From positions 35,353 through 99,352 of the forward strand of contig JAEWOE010000001.1 of NCBI GenBank assembly GCA_023460995.1: a stretch of 64,000 bases of DNA, read 5' to 3'. A program made the position numbers and the translations under genes. Below are positions 52,057-59,570 of the stretch, in pieces. The notes beneath the pieces were generated by a model. That model was not told the DNA's origin, ran no database searches, and saw only the letters and a list, made by a program, of their open reading frames with translations. The DNA comes from Bacillota bacterium. Lineage in GTDB: Bacteria > Bacillota_I > Bacilli_A > RF39 > UBA660. Position 1 is the first letter of the stretch; each line of letters opens with the position of its first letter.

Positions 52057-53251
52057 ATATTATTTCTTCTTTAATGTTAGGATTATTTAAAGCATTAACT
52101 AATTTATCTATATCTTCTTTAGTGTTATAAAAATATAAGCTCGCTCTACAAGTATTTTTTATACCTATTTCATTTTTTAATATTTTAGCACAGTGATTAC
52201 CTGCTCTAACACATATATCATATTTATTTAAATATATTGCTAAATCTTGTGAGAAAATATCTTTATAATTAAATGTTATAATACCACTTTCACTATGTTC
52301 ATTATAAATTATAATATTCTTATTTTGTTTAAGTTTGTCTATGGCATATTTTCTAAGTTCCATTTCATATTGTTCAATATTACTTAGTCCTATTTTATTT
52401 AAATACTCTAAAGTTGCGCCAAAACCAATAACACCAGCTATGTTAGGTGTTCCTGCTTCAAAACGATGTGGTATATCACTATATACTCTTCCTGTATCTT
52501 CTTCAAAAGAAGCATTCATTCCACCACCAACTATAATTGGTTTCATTTTTTCTAACAAATCAATTTTACCATAAATAACTCCTACTCCTGTAGGACCACA
52601 CATTTTATGAGCAGAAAATGCTAAAAAATCAATATCTAAATCAGTTACATCTATTTTTTTATGGGCTACACCTTGAGCGCCATCAACAATAACTAAAATG
52701 TTATTTTTATGAGCATACTCAGTTATTTCCTTAATTGGTCTTGCGTCACCTACTACATTAGTAATATGAGCTAGGGAAATAACCTTTGTTTTTGGTGTAA
52801 TCGAATTAATAACATTATCAAGAGTAACTTTATATTCATTATCTAATGGAATATAATTTACTTTTATTCCTACTTGATCTATAAGTTCAAACCAAGGAAG
52901 TACATTTGAAGCATGTTCAGCTTTAGTAATTAAAATTTCATCGCCCGCCGTAACTATATCTTTTACATATCCAAATATTATTTTATTTAGTGAATCAGTT
53001 GCTCCACTAGTAAAAATTATTTCTTTACTACTTTTAGCGTTTAATAATTCTTGTAATAAACTTCTTGTTTTTTCATACATATTGTCTACTTTTAAACTTA
53101 TATCATAATCACCGCGATGAGCATTAGCACTATAATTATTATAATAATCACTAGTAATTTCAGCTAAACAAGTTGGCTTTAATGTTGTTGCTCCGTTATC
53201 TAAATACACTAGTTTTTTATCATTAAGCATCATGAAATCTTCACGATTCAT
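52055..53251 (-). CDS. sufS: cysteine desulfurase, SufS type
   Basis: The 398-residue PLP enzyme removes sulfur from cysteine for Fe-S clusters and thiolation. SAHKMCGP holds the PLP Lys, AEHASN and DGAQG are cofactor contacts, and RAGNHCAK carries the catalytic Cys of group II enzymes. In Bacilli its sulfur goes to SufU, which is not in this operon, although IscU-free transfer to SufBCD is known elsewhere. It lies 4 bp after sufD and ends in a terminator. Confidence 0.95.
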   Translation of the reverse strand: MNREDFMMLNDKKLVYLDNGATTLKPTCLAEITSDYYNNYSANAHRGDYDISLKVDNMYEKTRSLLQELLNAKSSKEIIFTSGATDSLNKIIFGYVKDIVTAGDEILITKAEHASNVLPWFELIDQVGIKVNYIPLDNEYKVTLDNVINSITPKTKVISLAHITNVVGDARPIKEITEYAHKNNILVIVDGAQGVAHKKIDVTDLDIDFLAFSAHKMCGPTGVGVIYGKIDLLEKMKPIIVGGGMNASFEEDTGRVYSDIPHRFEAGTPNIAGVIGFGATLEYLNKIGLSNIEQYEMELRKYAIDKLKQNKNIIIYNEHSESGIITFNYKDIFSQDLAIYLNKYDICVRAGNHCAKILKNEIGIKNTCRASLYFYNTKEDIDKLVNALNNPNIKEEII

Positions 53252-53255
53252 ACTA

Positions 53256-54068
53256 TCACCTCCAGTATTTATCTATATTTTTTGTAATTTTTTTGCCTAT
53301 TTCACTAGGCATATTACTAGTTAGAAAACCATTAATAAGAAGATTTAATGCAGTTTTCTCATCTATTCCTCTACTTTCAAGATAGAACATTTCATCATCA
53401 CTAAACTTTCCTATTAAAGCTGAATGATTAGCACTAACATCATATTCATCAATAAATAAATTGGGATTTATTTGACATTTATTATCAGTTAGATTAATAA
53501 TTCTACTTGCTTGATTTATATTACATCCAATATTACCTGAAGAAACAAAACTTGATACATTAAATTGAAGATTACCTTTATTTATATTAACTCCACTATT
53601 TTTAATATCGCTATCTGTATTAGATGCTTGATGATATATAGTCATATTGTATTTTTCACAGCCTGTTGCGATTGTTTTAAAGTTATAGTCTATCTTAGCG
53701 TTTGCGCCTAATAAATATATTATATTCATTTCCTTGATGCCTGCGACATCATAAAATTTATATATCTCGGTATTACTATTTTCCATAAGTGAATATTGAT
53801 ATCTAATTTTAAAATTTTTACCAAAACGATATTCTCTTAAGTTAAAACTAACACCTGGTAGAACTTTGATTTTCACATCTATTTTAGTGGCTTTCCTTGT
53901 ACTATAATCTATCTCTAGACTTGTATCTTTCTTTATTATTAAATTAATGCTAGTAATGTCAAATAATTCATTTTTTGTAGTTTCATTAACTTCAATGCTA
54001 TCATCAATTATAACATTACTAAGTATGTCATCTACTATTTTTATTTTATTCAATTTTTTATTTTTCAT
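53256..54068 (-). CDS. sufD: SufB/SufD-family scaffold protein (short form)
   Basis: The 270-residue protein matches the C-terminal beta-helix core of SufB/SufD: INPNLFIDEYDVSANHSALIGKFSDDEMFYLESRGI, then GFLTSNMPSEI. It is clearly shorter than classic SufD or SufB (about 430-470), with little N-terminal helical region. Without a second such gene it could form a homodimer scaffold. It overlaps sufC by 11 bp and precedes sufS by 4 bp. Whether the role is SufB-like or SufD-like cannot be settled here. Confidence 0.85.
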   Translation of the reverse strand: MKNKKLNKIKIVDDILSNVIIDDSIEVNETTKNELFDITSINLIIKKDTSLEIDYSTRKATKIDVKIKVLPGVSFNLREYRFGKNFKIRYQYSLMENSNTEIYKFYDVAGIKEMNIIYLLGANAKIDYNFKTIATGCEKYNMTIYHQASNTDSDIKNSGVNINKGNLQFNVSSFVSSGNIGCNINQASRIINLTDNKCQINPNLFIDEYDVSANHSALIGKFSDDEMFYLESRGIDEKTALNLLINGFLTSNMPSEIGKKITKNIDKYWR

Positions 54069-54825
54069 TTACTATACAAGTACTAGATTCGTCATTTATT
54101 TTTTCATAACCAACTTCTTCAATAAGTTTAACTAATGAAGCTGAGCCACTTTTAACTATTTTACCATTTTTCATTATATGCACATGTGTAGGTATAATGT
54201 AATCAAGTAATCTTTGATAATGAGTAATAACAAGCATACCTGGTTTATTATCTCTATAATAACTCATTACATTTTCTCCTACTACTTTAAGACTATCCAC
54301 ATCAAGACCAGAATCTATTTCGTCTAACATTACCATATTTGGTTTAAGCATATACATTTGAAGAATTTCATTTTTCTTTCTTTCGCCACCTGAGAAGCCT
54401 TGATTAACTCCCCTGTGTATCATACTTTTATCCATATGTAACTTTTTTATAGTATTATCCATTTCTTTAATAAATGGAATTAAACTAAAGGTATCACCAT
54501 CTTTTAATGAACAAGCTGTTCTTAAAAAATCGGCATTAGTAACTCCTTCTACCTCAAGAGGTGTTTGCATTCCTAGGAAAATACCAAGTCTTGCTCTTTC
54601 ATCGGTAGGCATATGATTTATACTCTTACCATTATATAGTATTTTACCACTTACTATTTTGTAATTAGGATCACCCATAATTACCTTTGATAAAGTACTT
54701 TTTCCTGTACCATTTGGGCCCATTATAGCATGGATTTCACCAGATTTAATCTCAAGGCAAAAATTATCTAAGATAAGCTTATTATCTACTTCCACGCATA
54801 ATTTATCTATTTTTAAACTATTCAT
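54058..54825 (-). CDS. sufC: Fe-S assembly ATPase SufC
   Basis: The 255-residue ABC-type ATPase has Walker A GPNGTGKST (36-44), signature GFSGGERKKNEILQM and Walker B VMLDEIDSGLD, with the SufC-typical DEIDSGLD and MQTPLEVEGV segments. It powers conformational change of the SufB/D scaffold when clusters are made. First gene of the operon; start ATG 54825 with a GGGAG ribosome binding site. Confidence 0.95.
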   Translation of the reverse strand: MNSLKIDKLCVEVDNKLILDNFCLEIKSGEIHAIMGPNGTGKSTLSKVIMGDPNYKIVSGKILYNGKSINHMPTDERARLGIFLGMQTPLEVEGVTNADFLRTACSLKDGDTFSLIPFIKEMDNTIKKLHMDKSMIHRGVNQGFSGGERKKNEILQMYMLKPNMVMLDEIDSGLDVDSLKVVGENVMSYYRDNKPGMLVITHYQRLLDYIIPTHVHIMKNGKIVKSGSASLVKLIEEVGYEKINDESSTCIVNEK

Positions 54826-54896
54826 AGTATCATCTCCCAGTAATTATTATACATTATTTATCTTTATTTTAAAAGGAAAAGGAAAAGAAAAGTATA

Positions 54897-54920
54897 AAAA
54901 AATAAGCACAAACTTATTTT
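54897..54920 (-). terminator. terminator of the M29-like gene
   Basis: AAAATAAG (54899-54906) and CTTATTTT (54913-54920) around a six-base loop; T tract on the minus strand. Confidence 0.78.
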
Positions 54921-55930
54921 TTATTTGGAACTAATTTTTTTGAAAATCCTTCGTCTTCATAAAGAGTAATACATTTGCCTTTTTTATTGTAACCAACAAC
55001 ATGTAAAGATAGACTTCCTATTGGAACAACTAAACTTTTTTTATCATCATTTTTTTCGTCATAAGAACTTATTAATATATATGGATTACTTGTTCTATCG
55101 AGAATAAGATTATTAAATCCATCATATTTTCTATATGTTGGTTCTTCTCTATCTATTAATCCAATTGCTTCTACAACTGGAGAATATGAAGAATTGAGTA
55201 TATCTCTTACTGCTTTGTCACCCTTACTGCAATCATAGTCTCTCACTTCACCATTATCGATAAATAATGATAATTCTTCTACTATTTCAGTACCAAGTTT
55301 AATAGATGAAGTAGATTTAACGAATCCCTTAACACTATCTTTATTTGGTACTAATTCAACTTTGTAGTTTGGAAATAATTTCATTCTATTAAATTCACTA
55401 TTACCTATGATTCTTCCATCAAAATGCATAATAAGGTTAGTATCGTTTAAACTTTCAATCTTTAGCATTTTTAAATTAAAATTCTTGATTTGCGAAGCTA
55501 TTTTATTAATATCACTTATTTTATTATTCCAATTTATAACTGCATCTTTATCACTTATAGATGAGTAATAGTATAACTCTTCTTCTGAAATAGAATTTTC
55601 ATTTGGAAGAACAGCTATAGTGTACTGAATACCAATATCATTATTAATAAGATCTCTTACCATTGCCATATTTAAACTTTGAGTATCTTCGCTAGTAAAA
55701 AATAAAAATTTAGCGTCCTTTTCAATATACTCTGATAACCTATTATTTTTAGCTTCAGAATCATTATAGAATATAAAAATATCTTCTAAACCAAAATCTC
55801 TTGCTTTTTTTTCTATCTCGTTTGCTAAAACACCTTGACTAGTTTGAATACTTATAAATAAAGCATCTCTTTTATGTAAATTCAAACCATTTTTAAGTAA
55901 AACTTCAATGTAGCCTTCTCTTTTTCCCAT
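54914..55930 (-). CDS. M29 aminopeptidase-like protein, metal site lost
   Basis: The fold of the thermophilic aminopeptidase (AmpS/M29) is readable: YIEVLLKNGLNLHKRDALFISIQT near the start and GFVKSTSSIKLGTEIVEELSLFIDNGEVRDYD in the C-terminal half. It has 338 residues rather than about 410. The EVFT-type Glu motif, the NASCHLALG and HVDFMIG segments that bind the metals in real M29 enzymes are not present. It is probably a non-catalytic relative, or a new substrate specificity using other residues. RBS GGGGGT precedes ATG 55930. Monocistronic. Confidence 0.65.
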   Translation of the reverse strand: MGKREGYIEVLLKNGLNLHKRDALFISIQTSQGVLANEIEKKARDFGLEDIFIFYNDSEAKNNRLSEYIEKDAKFLFFTSEDTQSLNMAMVRDLINNDIGIQYTIAVLPNENSISEEELYYYSSISDKDAVINWNNKISDINKIASQIKNFNLKMLKIESLNDTNLIMHFDGRIIGNSEFNRMKLFPNYKVELVPNKDSVKGFVKSTSSIKLGTEIVEELSLFIDNGEVRDYDCSKGDKAVRDILNSSYSPVVEAIGLIDREEPTYRKYDGFNNLILDRTSNPYILISSYDEKNDDKKSLVVPIGSLSLHVVGYNKKGKCITLYEDEGFSKKLVPNKK

Positions 55931-56034
55931 GTTTACCCCCTAAAATATATAATATTAATTTTATTATAACATTTTTTGTATATTTTTCCTATTAGCATAC
56001 ATTATATAATAGAATATTCGCAGATATTCACAAG

Positions 56035-56062
56035 AAAAAAGAACTATTATTAGTTCTTTTTT
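56035..56062. terminator. orphan terminator hairpin, twin of 56801-56826
   Basis: AAAAGAACTA and TAGTTCTTTT arms (56037-56046 and 56051-56060) with loop TTAT. It has no complete gene in front of it. Together with the decayed coding fragment at 56050-56130 it looks like the 3' end of a lost gene. Confidence 0.8.
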
Positions 56063-56130
56063 GTATATATTAATAAACCATCTTTATCCTAACTGTTTTT
56101 TACATTCCTGAAGGAAATAGGATTAAAAAT
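56050..56130 (-). pseudogene. 3' remnant of a paralogue of the SAM-dependent gene 56814-57785
   Basis: The minus strand ends with KDGLLIYTKKN and a stop at 56050-56052, against KDAALVYTKKN in the intact gene, and further upstream reads LILFPSG against LINFPAI. One-base loss and an in-frame stop separate these parts. It shares the twin terminator hairpin with the intact gene, so it is the decayed end of a duplicated copy. Confidence 0.65.
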
Positions 56131-56164
56131 TAAATAGTTATCTGCCTATCTAATTTTATTATTG

Positions 56165-56193
56165 TTGATTTTAAATGAATATGTTATTATAAT
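56165..56193 (+). promoter_or_regulatory. promoter of the zinc-ribbon-like gene
   Basis: TTGATT (56165-56170) and TATAAT (56188-56193), 17 bp apart, followed by AGAGGGAGGG as RBS. Confidence 0.8.
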
Positions 56194-56213
56194 CATTAGA
56201 GGGAGGGTTTTAT

Positions 56214-56801
56214 ATGTTTGTACCACATGAACCTTATAACTGTTTCGATGTTTATAGAACTAATGATAGATGCGTTTGTGGCTGCTCTGCTATTACTACT
56301 AGTCATGAGGGTGATGACAGAGGCTATTGCTCAAGATGTTCTGATAAAAGGCAATTATTTGTTAATAGTTTAATCGGAGAAATCTATCTTGGAGATGATA
56401 ATAGTTTAAATAAAAGTATATTAACTGTTTTAGAGCAAATGAGAAAAGCATTTTTCAAAGAAAGATTATTTTATATGATTGACACTTTTTTTGCAGATAG
56501 CAAAGAAAACAAAAAATTTACTGAACCATATCAAGATGATATTTTTATTGCTAATGCTTATTCTGAAAAGTTACTTATGATGGATACTTTTATTAATTCA
56601 TTAAATTTTGGACCTATCGTATCAAACAAATCAATTTTTCATAAAAAAGGTATAATTGAATGTTTACCAGATGTTTATAGTCACTATAAAAATGAACTAT
56701 TAGAAATGAAAGAGATTGATATTGATGAACTTGGATATTATAATTCAAAAATCGGCGGATATAGTTATACTAAAAAATTCACACCAAAAATAACAAAATA
56801 A
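56214..56801 (+). CDS. hypothetical protein with N-terminal Cys cluster, 195 aa
   Basis: I do not recognise the family. The N-terminal 45 residues hold six cysteines (10, 20, 22, 24, 39, 42), CVCGC and CSRC, consistent with a small zinc- or iron-binding ribbon. The rest is soluble and helical with an acidic middle and a basic, aromatic end. Strong promoter, RBS GGGAGG and a terminator overlapping the stop make it a clear gene. It is flanked by twin terminator hairpins and lies next to a decayed copy of its convergent neighbour. Function unknown. Confidence 0.72.
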   Translation: MFVPHEPYNCFDVYRTNDRCVCGCSAITTSHEGDDRGYCSRCSDKRQLFVNSLIGEIYLGDDNSLNKSILTVLEQMRKAFFKERLFYMIDTFFADSKENKKFTEPYQDDIFIANAYSEKLLMMDTFINSLNFGPIVSNKSIFHKKGIIECLPDVYSHYKNELLEMKEIDIDELGYYNSKIGGYSYTKKFTPKITK

Positions 56802-56826
56802 AAAGAACTATCACTAGTTCTTTTTT
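56801..56826. terminator. bidirectional terminator, twin of 56035-56062
   Basis: AAAAGAACTA (56801-56810) and TAGTTCTTTT (56815-56824) with loop TCAC, used by the convergent genes on either side. Stop codons of both genes fall within it. Confidence 0.85.
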
Positions 56827-57785
56827 GTATACACTAATGCTGCATCTTTTATATCTGCTTGATACTGCCATTTTAAATCAGTAATAGCTGGAAAGTTTAT
56901 TAACTCTAAATTTTCCTCTTCAAATATTTCCATTACTTTTTTTATATCATAAATATTAGCATAAGTTTCTTTCCAAATACTTTCTTTCTTAGTTTCATAA
57001 AGATATGATATTAAAATTTTTCCATTAGGATTTAATTCACTACTCAAACTCATTATTATTCTTTTAAAATTAACTAACTCATCTTTATCATAAATATAAT
57101 CTAAGTACTGAGCAATATTAGAAAGCAATATATAGTCATATTTTCTAATTAGCTTACTTGATAATTTAGTTATATTTGTTTCAATAAATGTTGGTTTTGA
57201 TTTTTTATCTAACTCTACTTTTAACTTATTAAAAGTTTCTTCATTTAGATAATCATTAACTTTAGTTAAGACTCTAAAAGGTTCTTCATCGTTAGAAAAA
57301 AGCATAGATTTTCGTATATCAAAACCATTCTGTTTTAAATATAAACTATCCCAAAATTTACGAGTATCATCATCTAAATGTGGGGAAATTTTATAATAAA
57401 TATTTATATTAAAAGCATTTATATTCTTATTAAAAGTACTTGGATATGCATCATAACAAAAGAATTCAAGAAACTCATTTAAACTAAGAATTTTTATAGC
57501 AGCACATTTTAGATCAAAGTACATTTTGGTAAACGGATTCATATCAAAATAGTCAACATTTTTAGCATTTCTATATAATAAGTTTAGTGTTTGATCACCA
57601 GATGCTCCTACCGTAAGAACATCTTTATTTTCAACATCAAAAAAATCTAAATAACCTTTTATATTCTCTGTAGTAAATGGGTAAATACTGGCAAATTTAC
57701 TATTTACATCATAAATATCCATATACTCATATATATGATTACTTCTAATAAGAGCTTTAAGTATAATTAAATCTATTTTTTTCAT
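56814..57785 (-). CDS. SAM-dependent transferase-like protein (DUF3419/BtaA-like)
   Basis: The 323-residue protein starts with a helical region and has a Rossmann-type SAM loop VLTVGASGDQTLNLLYRNAKNVDYFDMNP (about 60-88) with the acidic residue at the end of beta-2, as in DUF3419 proteins related to BtaA, which transfer the 3-amino-3-carboxypropyl group of SAM to diacylglycerol. A late YDYILLSNIAQYLDYI region is the usual beta-4. The exact reaction (methyl or aminocarboxypropyl) cannot be read. A decayed copy of its 3' end lies at 56050-56130. Convergent with the Cys-cluster gene. Confidence 0.75.
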   Translation of the reverse strand: MKKIDLIILKALIRSNHIYEYMDIYDVNSKFASIYPFTTENIKGYLDFFDVENKDVLTVGASGDQTLNLLYRNAKNVDYFDMNPFTKMYFDLKCAAIKILSLNEFLEFFCYDAYPSTFNKNINAFNINIYYKISPHLDDDTRKFWDSLYLKQNGFDIRKSMLFSNDEEPFRVLTKVNDYLNEETFNKLKVELDKKSKPTFIETNITKLSSKLIRKYDYILLSNIAQYLDYIYDKDELVNFKRIIMSLSSELNPNGKILISYLYETKKESIWKETYANIYDIKKVMEIFEEENLELINFPAITDLKWQYQADIKDAALVYTKKN

Positions 57786-57840
57786 TATATCGCCACCGTT
57801 GTTTGATATTATAACATAATAAGATAATATATACTAATTA

Positions 57841-57863
57841 AAAAACTAATATTTCTATTAGTT
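57841..57863 (-). terminator. terminator of the AlkD-like gene
   Basis: AACTAATA (57844-57851) and TATTAGTT (57856-57863) around TTTC, running on the minus strand into TTTTTT. Confidence 0.85.
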
Positions 57864-57871
57864 AGTAAACT

Positions 57872-58579
57872 TTATTTGATTTTATATTTTAATAGCATTT
57901 CTTTATCTTCATCTGAAACGCGATAACTATCACGACATTTACTTATCGCCTTATTAATTGTAAATTTATTTAATTTATGATCATTTAAAAAACTAGTTGT
58001 TTTGTCTCTTCTTTTTATAAAACATTCACAAAGTAGCCAAGCATTCATCATATTAACATAATAGTGTTCTTCATTATAAAAACGATTGATGATAGTAAAT
58101 ATTTTATCTATATACCCATCATTATTTATAAAATTGAATAATATTCCTAAACCTAATCTTCTAATAAAAGGTTTTGTACTACTTACATAGTTTAAGGATA
58201 AATCATAAAAATCTTTTTCATGATTCTTAACTTTAAACGAAAGTAAATCGCAAGAAGCCCAATTATCCACACTTAGCATATATCTATCTAAATAGCTTTT
58301 CATAATATCGAAATCTTTTATCTTACATATCAAAAACCCATTAATTGCTGAATTCTCATAATACTCATTTAATTCTAAATTTAAGAAAGAAAGATAATTT
58401 CCTTTACTAATTTCTTCTACTATATTTTTTATTACAGGTGTTTTTATAACAAGTACAGGCATATTTGTATTTAATATGTTTCTTGACCATTCCATTTTTT
58501 CTGGATTGGAAAATGTTCTTAAATATTCGATAAACTCTTTACCATCATCTTCAGTCCAGTTTTCTTTTACTAAATTCAT
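57872..58579 (-). CDS. AlkD-like DNA alkylation repair (HEAT-repeat) protein
   Basis: The start is ATG 58579, with GAGGAGG 8 bp upstream; a longer frame would extend into the heliorhodopsin promoter region and has a hydrophobic, noncoding-like sequence. The 235 residues form the HEAT-like helical solenoid of AlkD/AlkC, with VDNWASCDLLSF (aromatic W and catalytic-region Asp), PFIRRLGLGILF, YYVNMMNAWLLCECFIKR and FTINKAISKCRDSYRVS, the family's core blocks. AlkD enzymes excise N3- and N7-alkylated bases without flipping them. Divergent from the heliorhodopsin gene across a 138-bp shared region, a placement that may link repair and photoreception. Confidence 0.85.
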   Translation of the reverse strand: MNLVKENWTEDDGKEFIEYLRTFSNPEKMEWSRNILNTNMPVLVIKTPVIKNIVEEISKGNYLSFLNLELNEYYENSAINGFLICKIKDFDIMKSYLDRYMLSVDNWASCDLLSFKVKNHEKDFYDLSLNYVSSTKPFIRRLGLGILFNFINNDGYIDKIFTIINRFYNEEHYYVNMMNAWLLCECFIKRRDKTTSFLNDHKLNKFTINKAISKCRDSYRVSDEDKEMLLKYKIK

Positions 58580-58625
58580 AATAATATCCTCCTCAATAAT
58601 TATAACATAGAAATAAAATATAATT

Positions 58626-58653
58626 TTGTTTATTAAAATTTTAATGTTATAAT
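58626..58653 (+). promoter_or_regulatory. promoter of the heliorhodopsin gene
   Basis: TTGTTT (58626-58631) and TATAAT (58648-58653), 16 bp apart, on the plus strand in the divergent intergenic region. Confidence 0.6.
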
Positions 58654-58659
58654 TATGAT

Positions 58660-58695
58660 AACAATATATATAAGCAGTATATATATTATATTGTT
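58660..58695. repeat. inverted repeat in the heliorhodopsin leader
   Basis: AACAATATA (58660-58668) and TATATTGTT (58687-58695) are perfect 9-base arms, with further AT pairing inside. It lies between the -10 box and the RBS, so it may be an operator or a leader hairpin of the heliorhodopsin transcript. Confidence 0.55.
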
Positions 58696-58717
58696 TTATT
58701 AGAAGGAGAAAGTAAAA

Positions 58718-59497
58718 ATGAAAGAACATAAATTAAATTCAATATGTAAGTTTAATGTCACAATGGGATCATTCCATTTTATTCAAGGTTTATTTATGTT
58801 AATAGTAGCTCTTAATTTTGAGAAAGCTATTAATTTTAAACCTGAGATAGTATCATCATTCTTAAAGTTTGATGAAACTAGTATGCGTTTAATTTCAGAC
58901 ACAAAAGTATTATTTGAACTACCATTTGCTATTTTAGTAGCAGTATTTTTTTTCCTATCAGCTTTTTTCCATTTTATAATTGTGTCCCCTATTTTCAAAA
59001 AGAAATATTTAATTGGACTTGAACAAAATATAAATGCATTTCGATGGTATGAATACGCTCTTAGTTCATCACTTATGATGGTGTTAATTGCAGTACTATT
59101 TGGTGTATATGAAATAGGAGCATTAATTCTTATCTTTGGACTAAATGCTTCAATGAACTTGTTTGGTTTACTAATGGAAAAAATTAACTATTATACTAAG
59201 AAAACGAACTGGTTATCTTTTATATTTGGTGCTTTTAGTGGTATAATTCCATGGATAGTAATAACTATGTATGCTTTTGGCAATTCAGATCCAACTAAAG
59301 TACCTTGGTTTGTATATGCTATATTTGGATCATATTTTGTATTCTTTAATCTATTTCCAATAAATATGGTATTGCAATATAAGAAAATTGGTAAATGGAG
59401 AGATTATTTATACGGTGAAAGAGTTTATATAATTCTTAGTTTAGTTGCTAAAACAGTGTTAGCATGGCTTGTATTTTTTGGAATTATGCAACCTTAA
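58718..59497 (+). CDS. heliorhodopsin
   Basis: The 259-residue, seven-helix protein carries the diagnostic heliorhodopsin residues: the retinal-binding Lys245 in SLVAKTVLAW of helix 7, the counterion Glu112 in RWYEYALSSSLMM (helix 3), His20 in SFHFIQG and His85 in SAFFHFIIVSP, and NASMNLFGLLME in helix 4. The N-terminus carries the KEHKLNSICKFN start, cytoplasmic by the inverted heliorhodopsin topology. Heliorhodopsins bind retinal and respond slowly to light without pumping ions; proposed roles are light sensing or enzyme regulation. RBS AGAAGGAG precedes ATG 58718. No carotenoid or retinal genes are near, so retinal must come from elsewhere in the genome or environment. Divergent from an AlkD-like repair gene. 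Confidence 0.93.
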   Translation: MKEHKLNSICKFNVTMGSFHFIQGLFMLIVALNFEKAINFKPEIVSSFLKFDETSMRLISDTKVLFELPFAILVAVFFFLSAFFHFIIVSPIFKKKYLIGLEQNINAFRWYEYALSSSLMMVLIAVLFGVYEIGALILIFGLNASMNLFGLLMEKINYYTKKTNWLSFIFGAFSGIIPWIVITMYAFGNSDPTKVPWFVYAIFGSYFVFFNLFPINMVLQYKKIGKWRDYLYGERVYIILSLVAKTVLAWLVFFGIMQP

Positions 59498-59526
59498 GAA
59501 ATAATAATTATATTATAATTTAAAAT

Positions 59527-59559
59527 AAAAAGTTTAAGTCAAATGACTTAAACTTTTTA
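59527..59559. terminator. bidirectional terminator between heliorhodopsin and giant surface protein
   Basis: Fourteen-base perfect arms (59527-59540 and 59545-59558, core AGTTTAAGTC) with a four-base loop, flanked by A and T tracts on both sides. Confidence 0.9.
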
Positions 59560-59570
59560 TTATTCAGTGA

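Noticed and set aside
58580..58729. N-terminal extension of the AlkD-like protein and overlap with the heliorhodopsin start
   Set aside because: The extension is hydrophobic, AT-composition driven, lacks an RBS, and would overlap the other gene; GAGGAGG lies right before ATG 58579.
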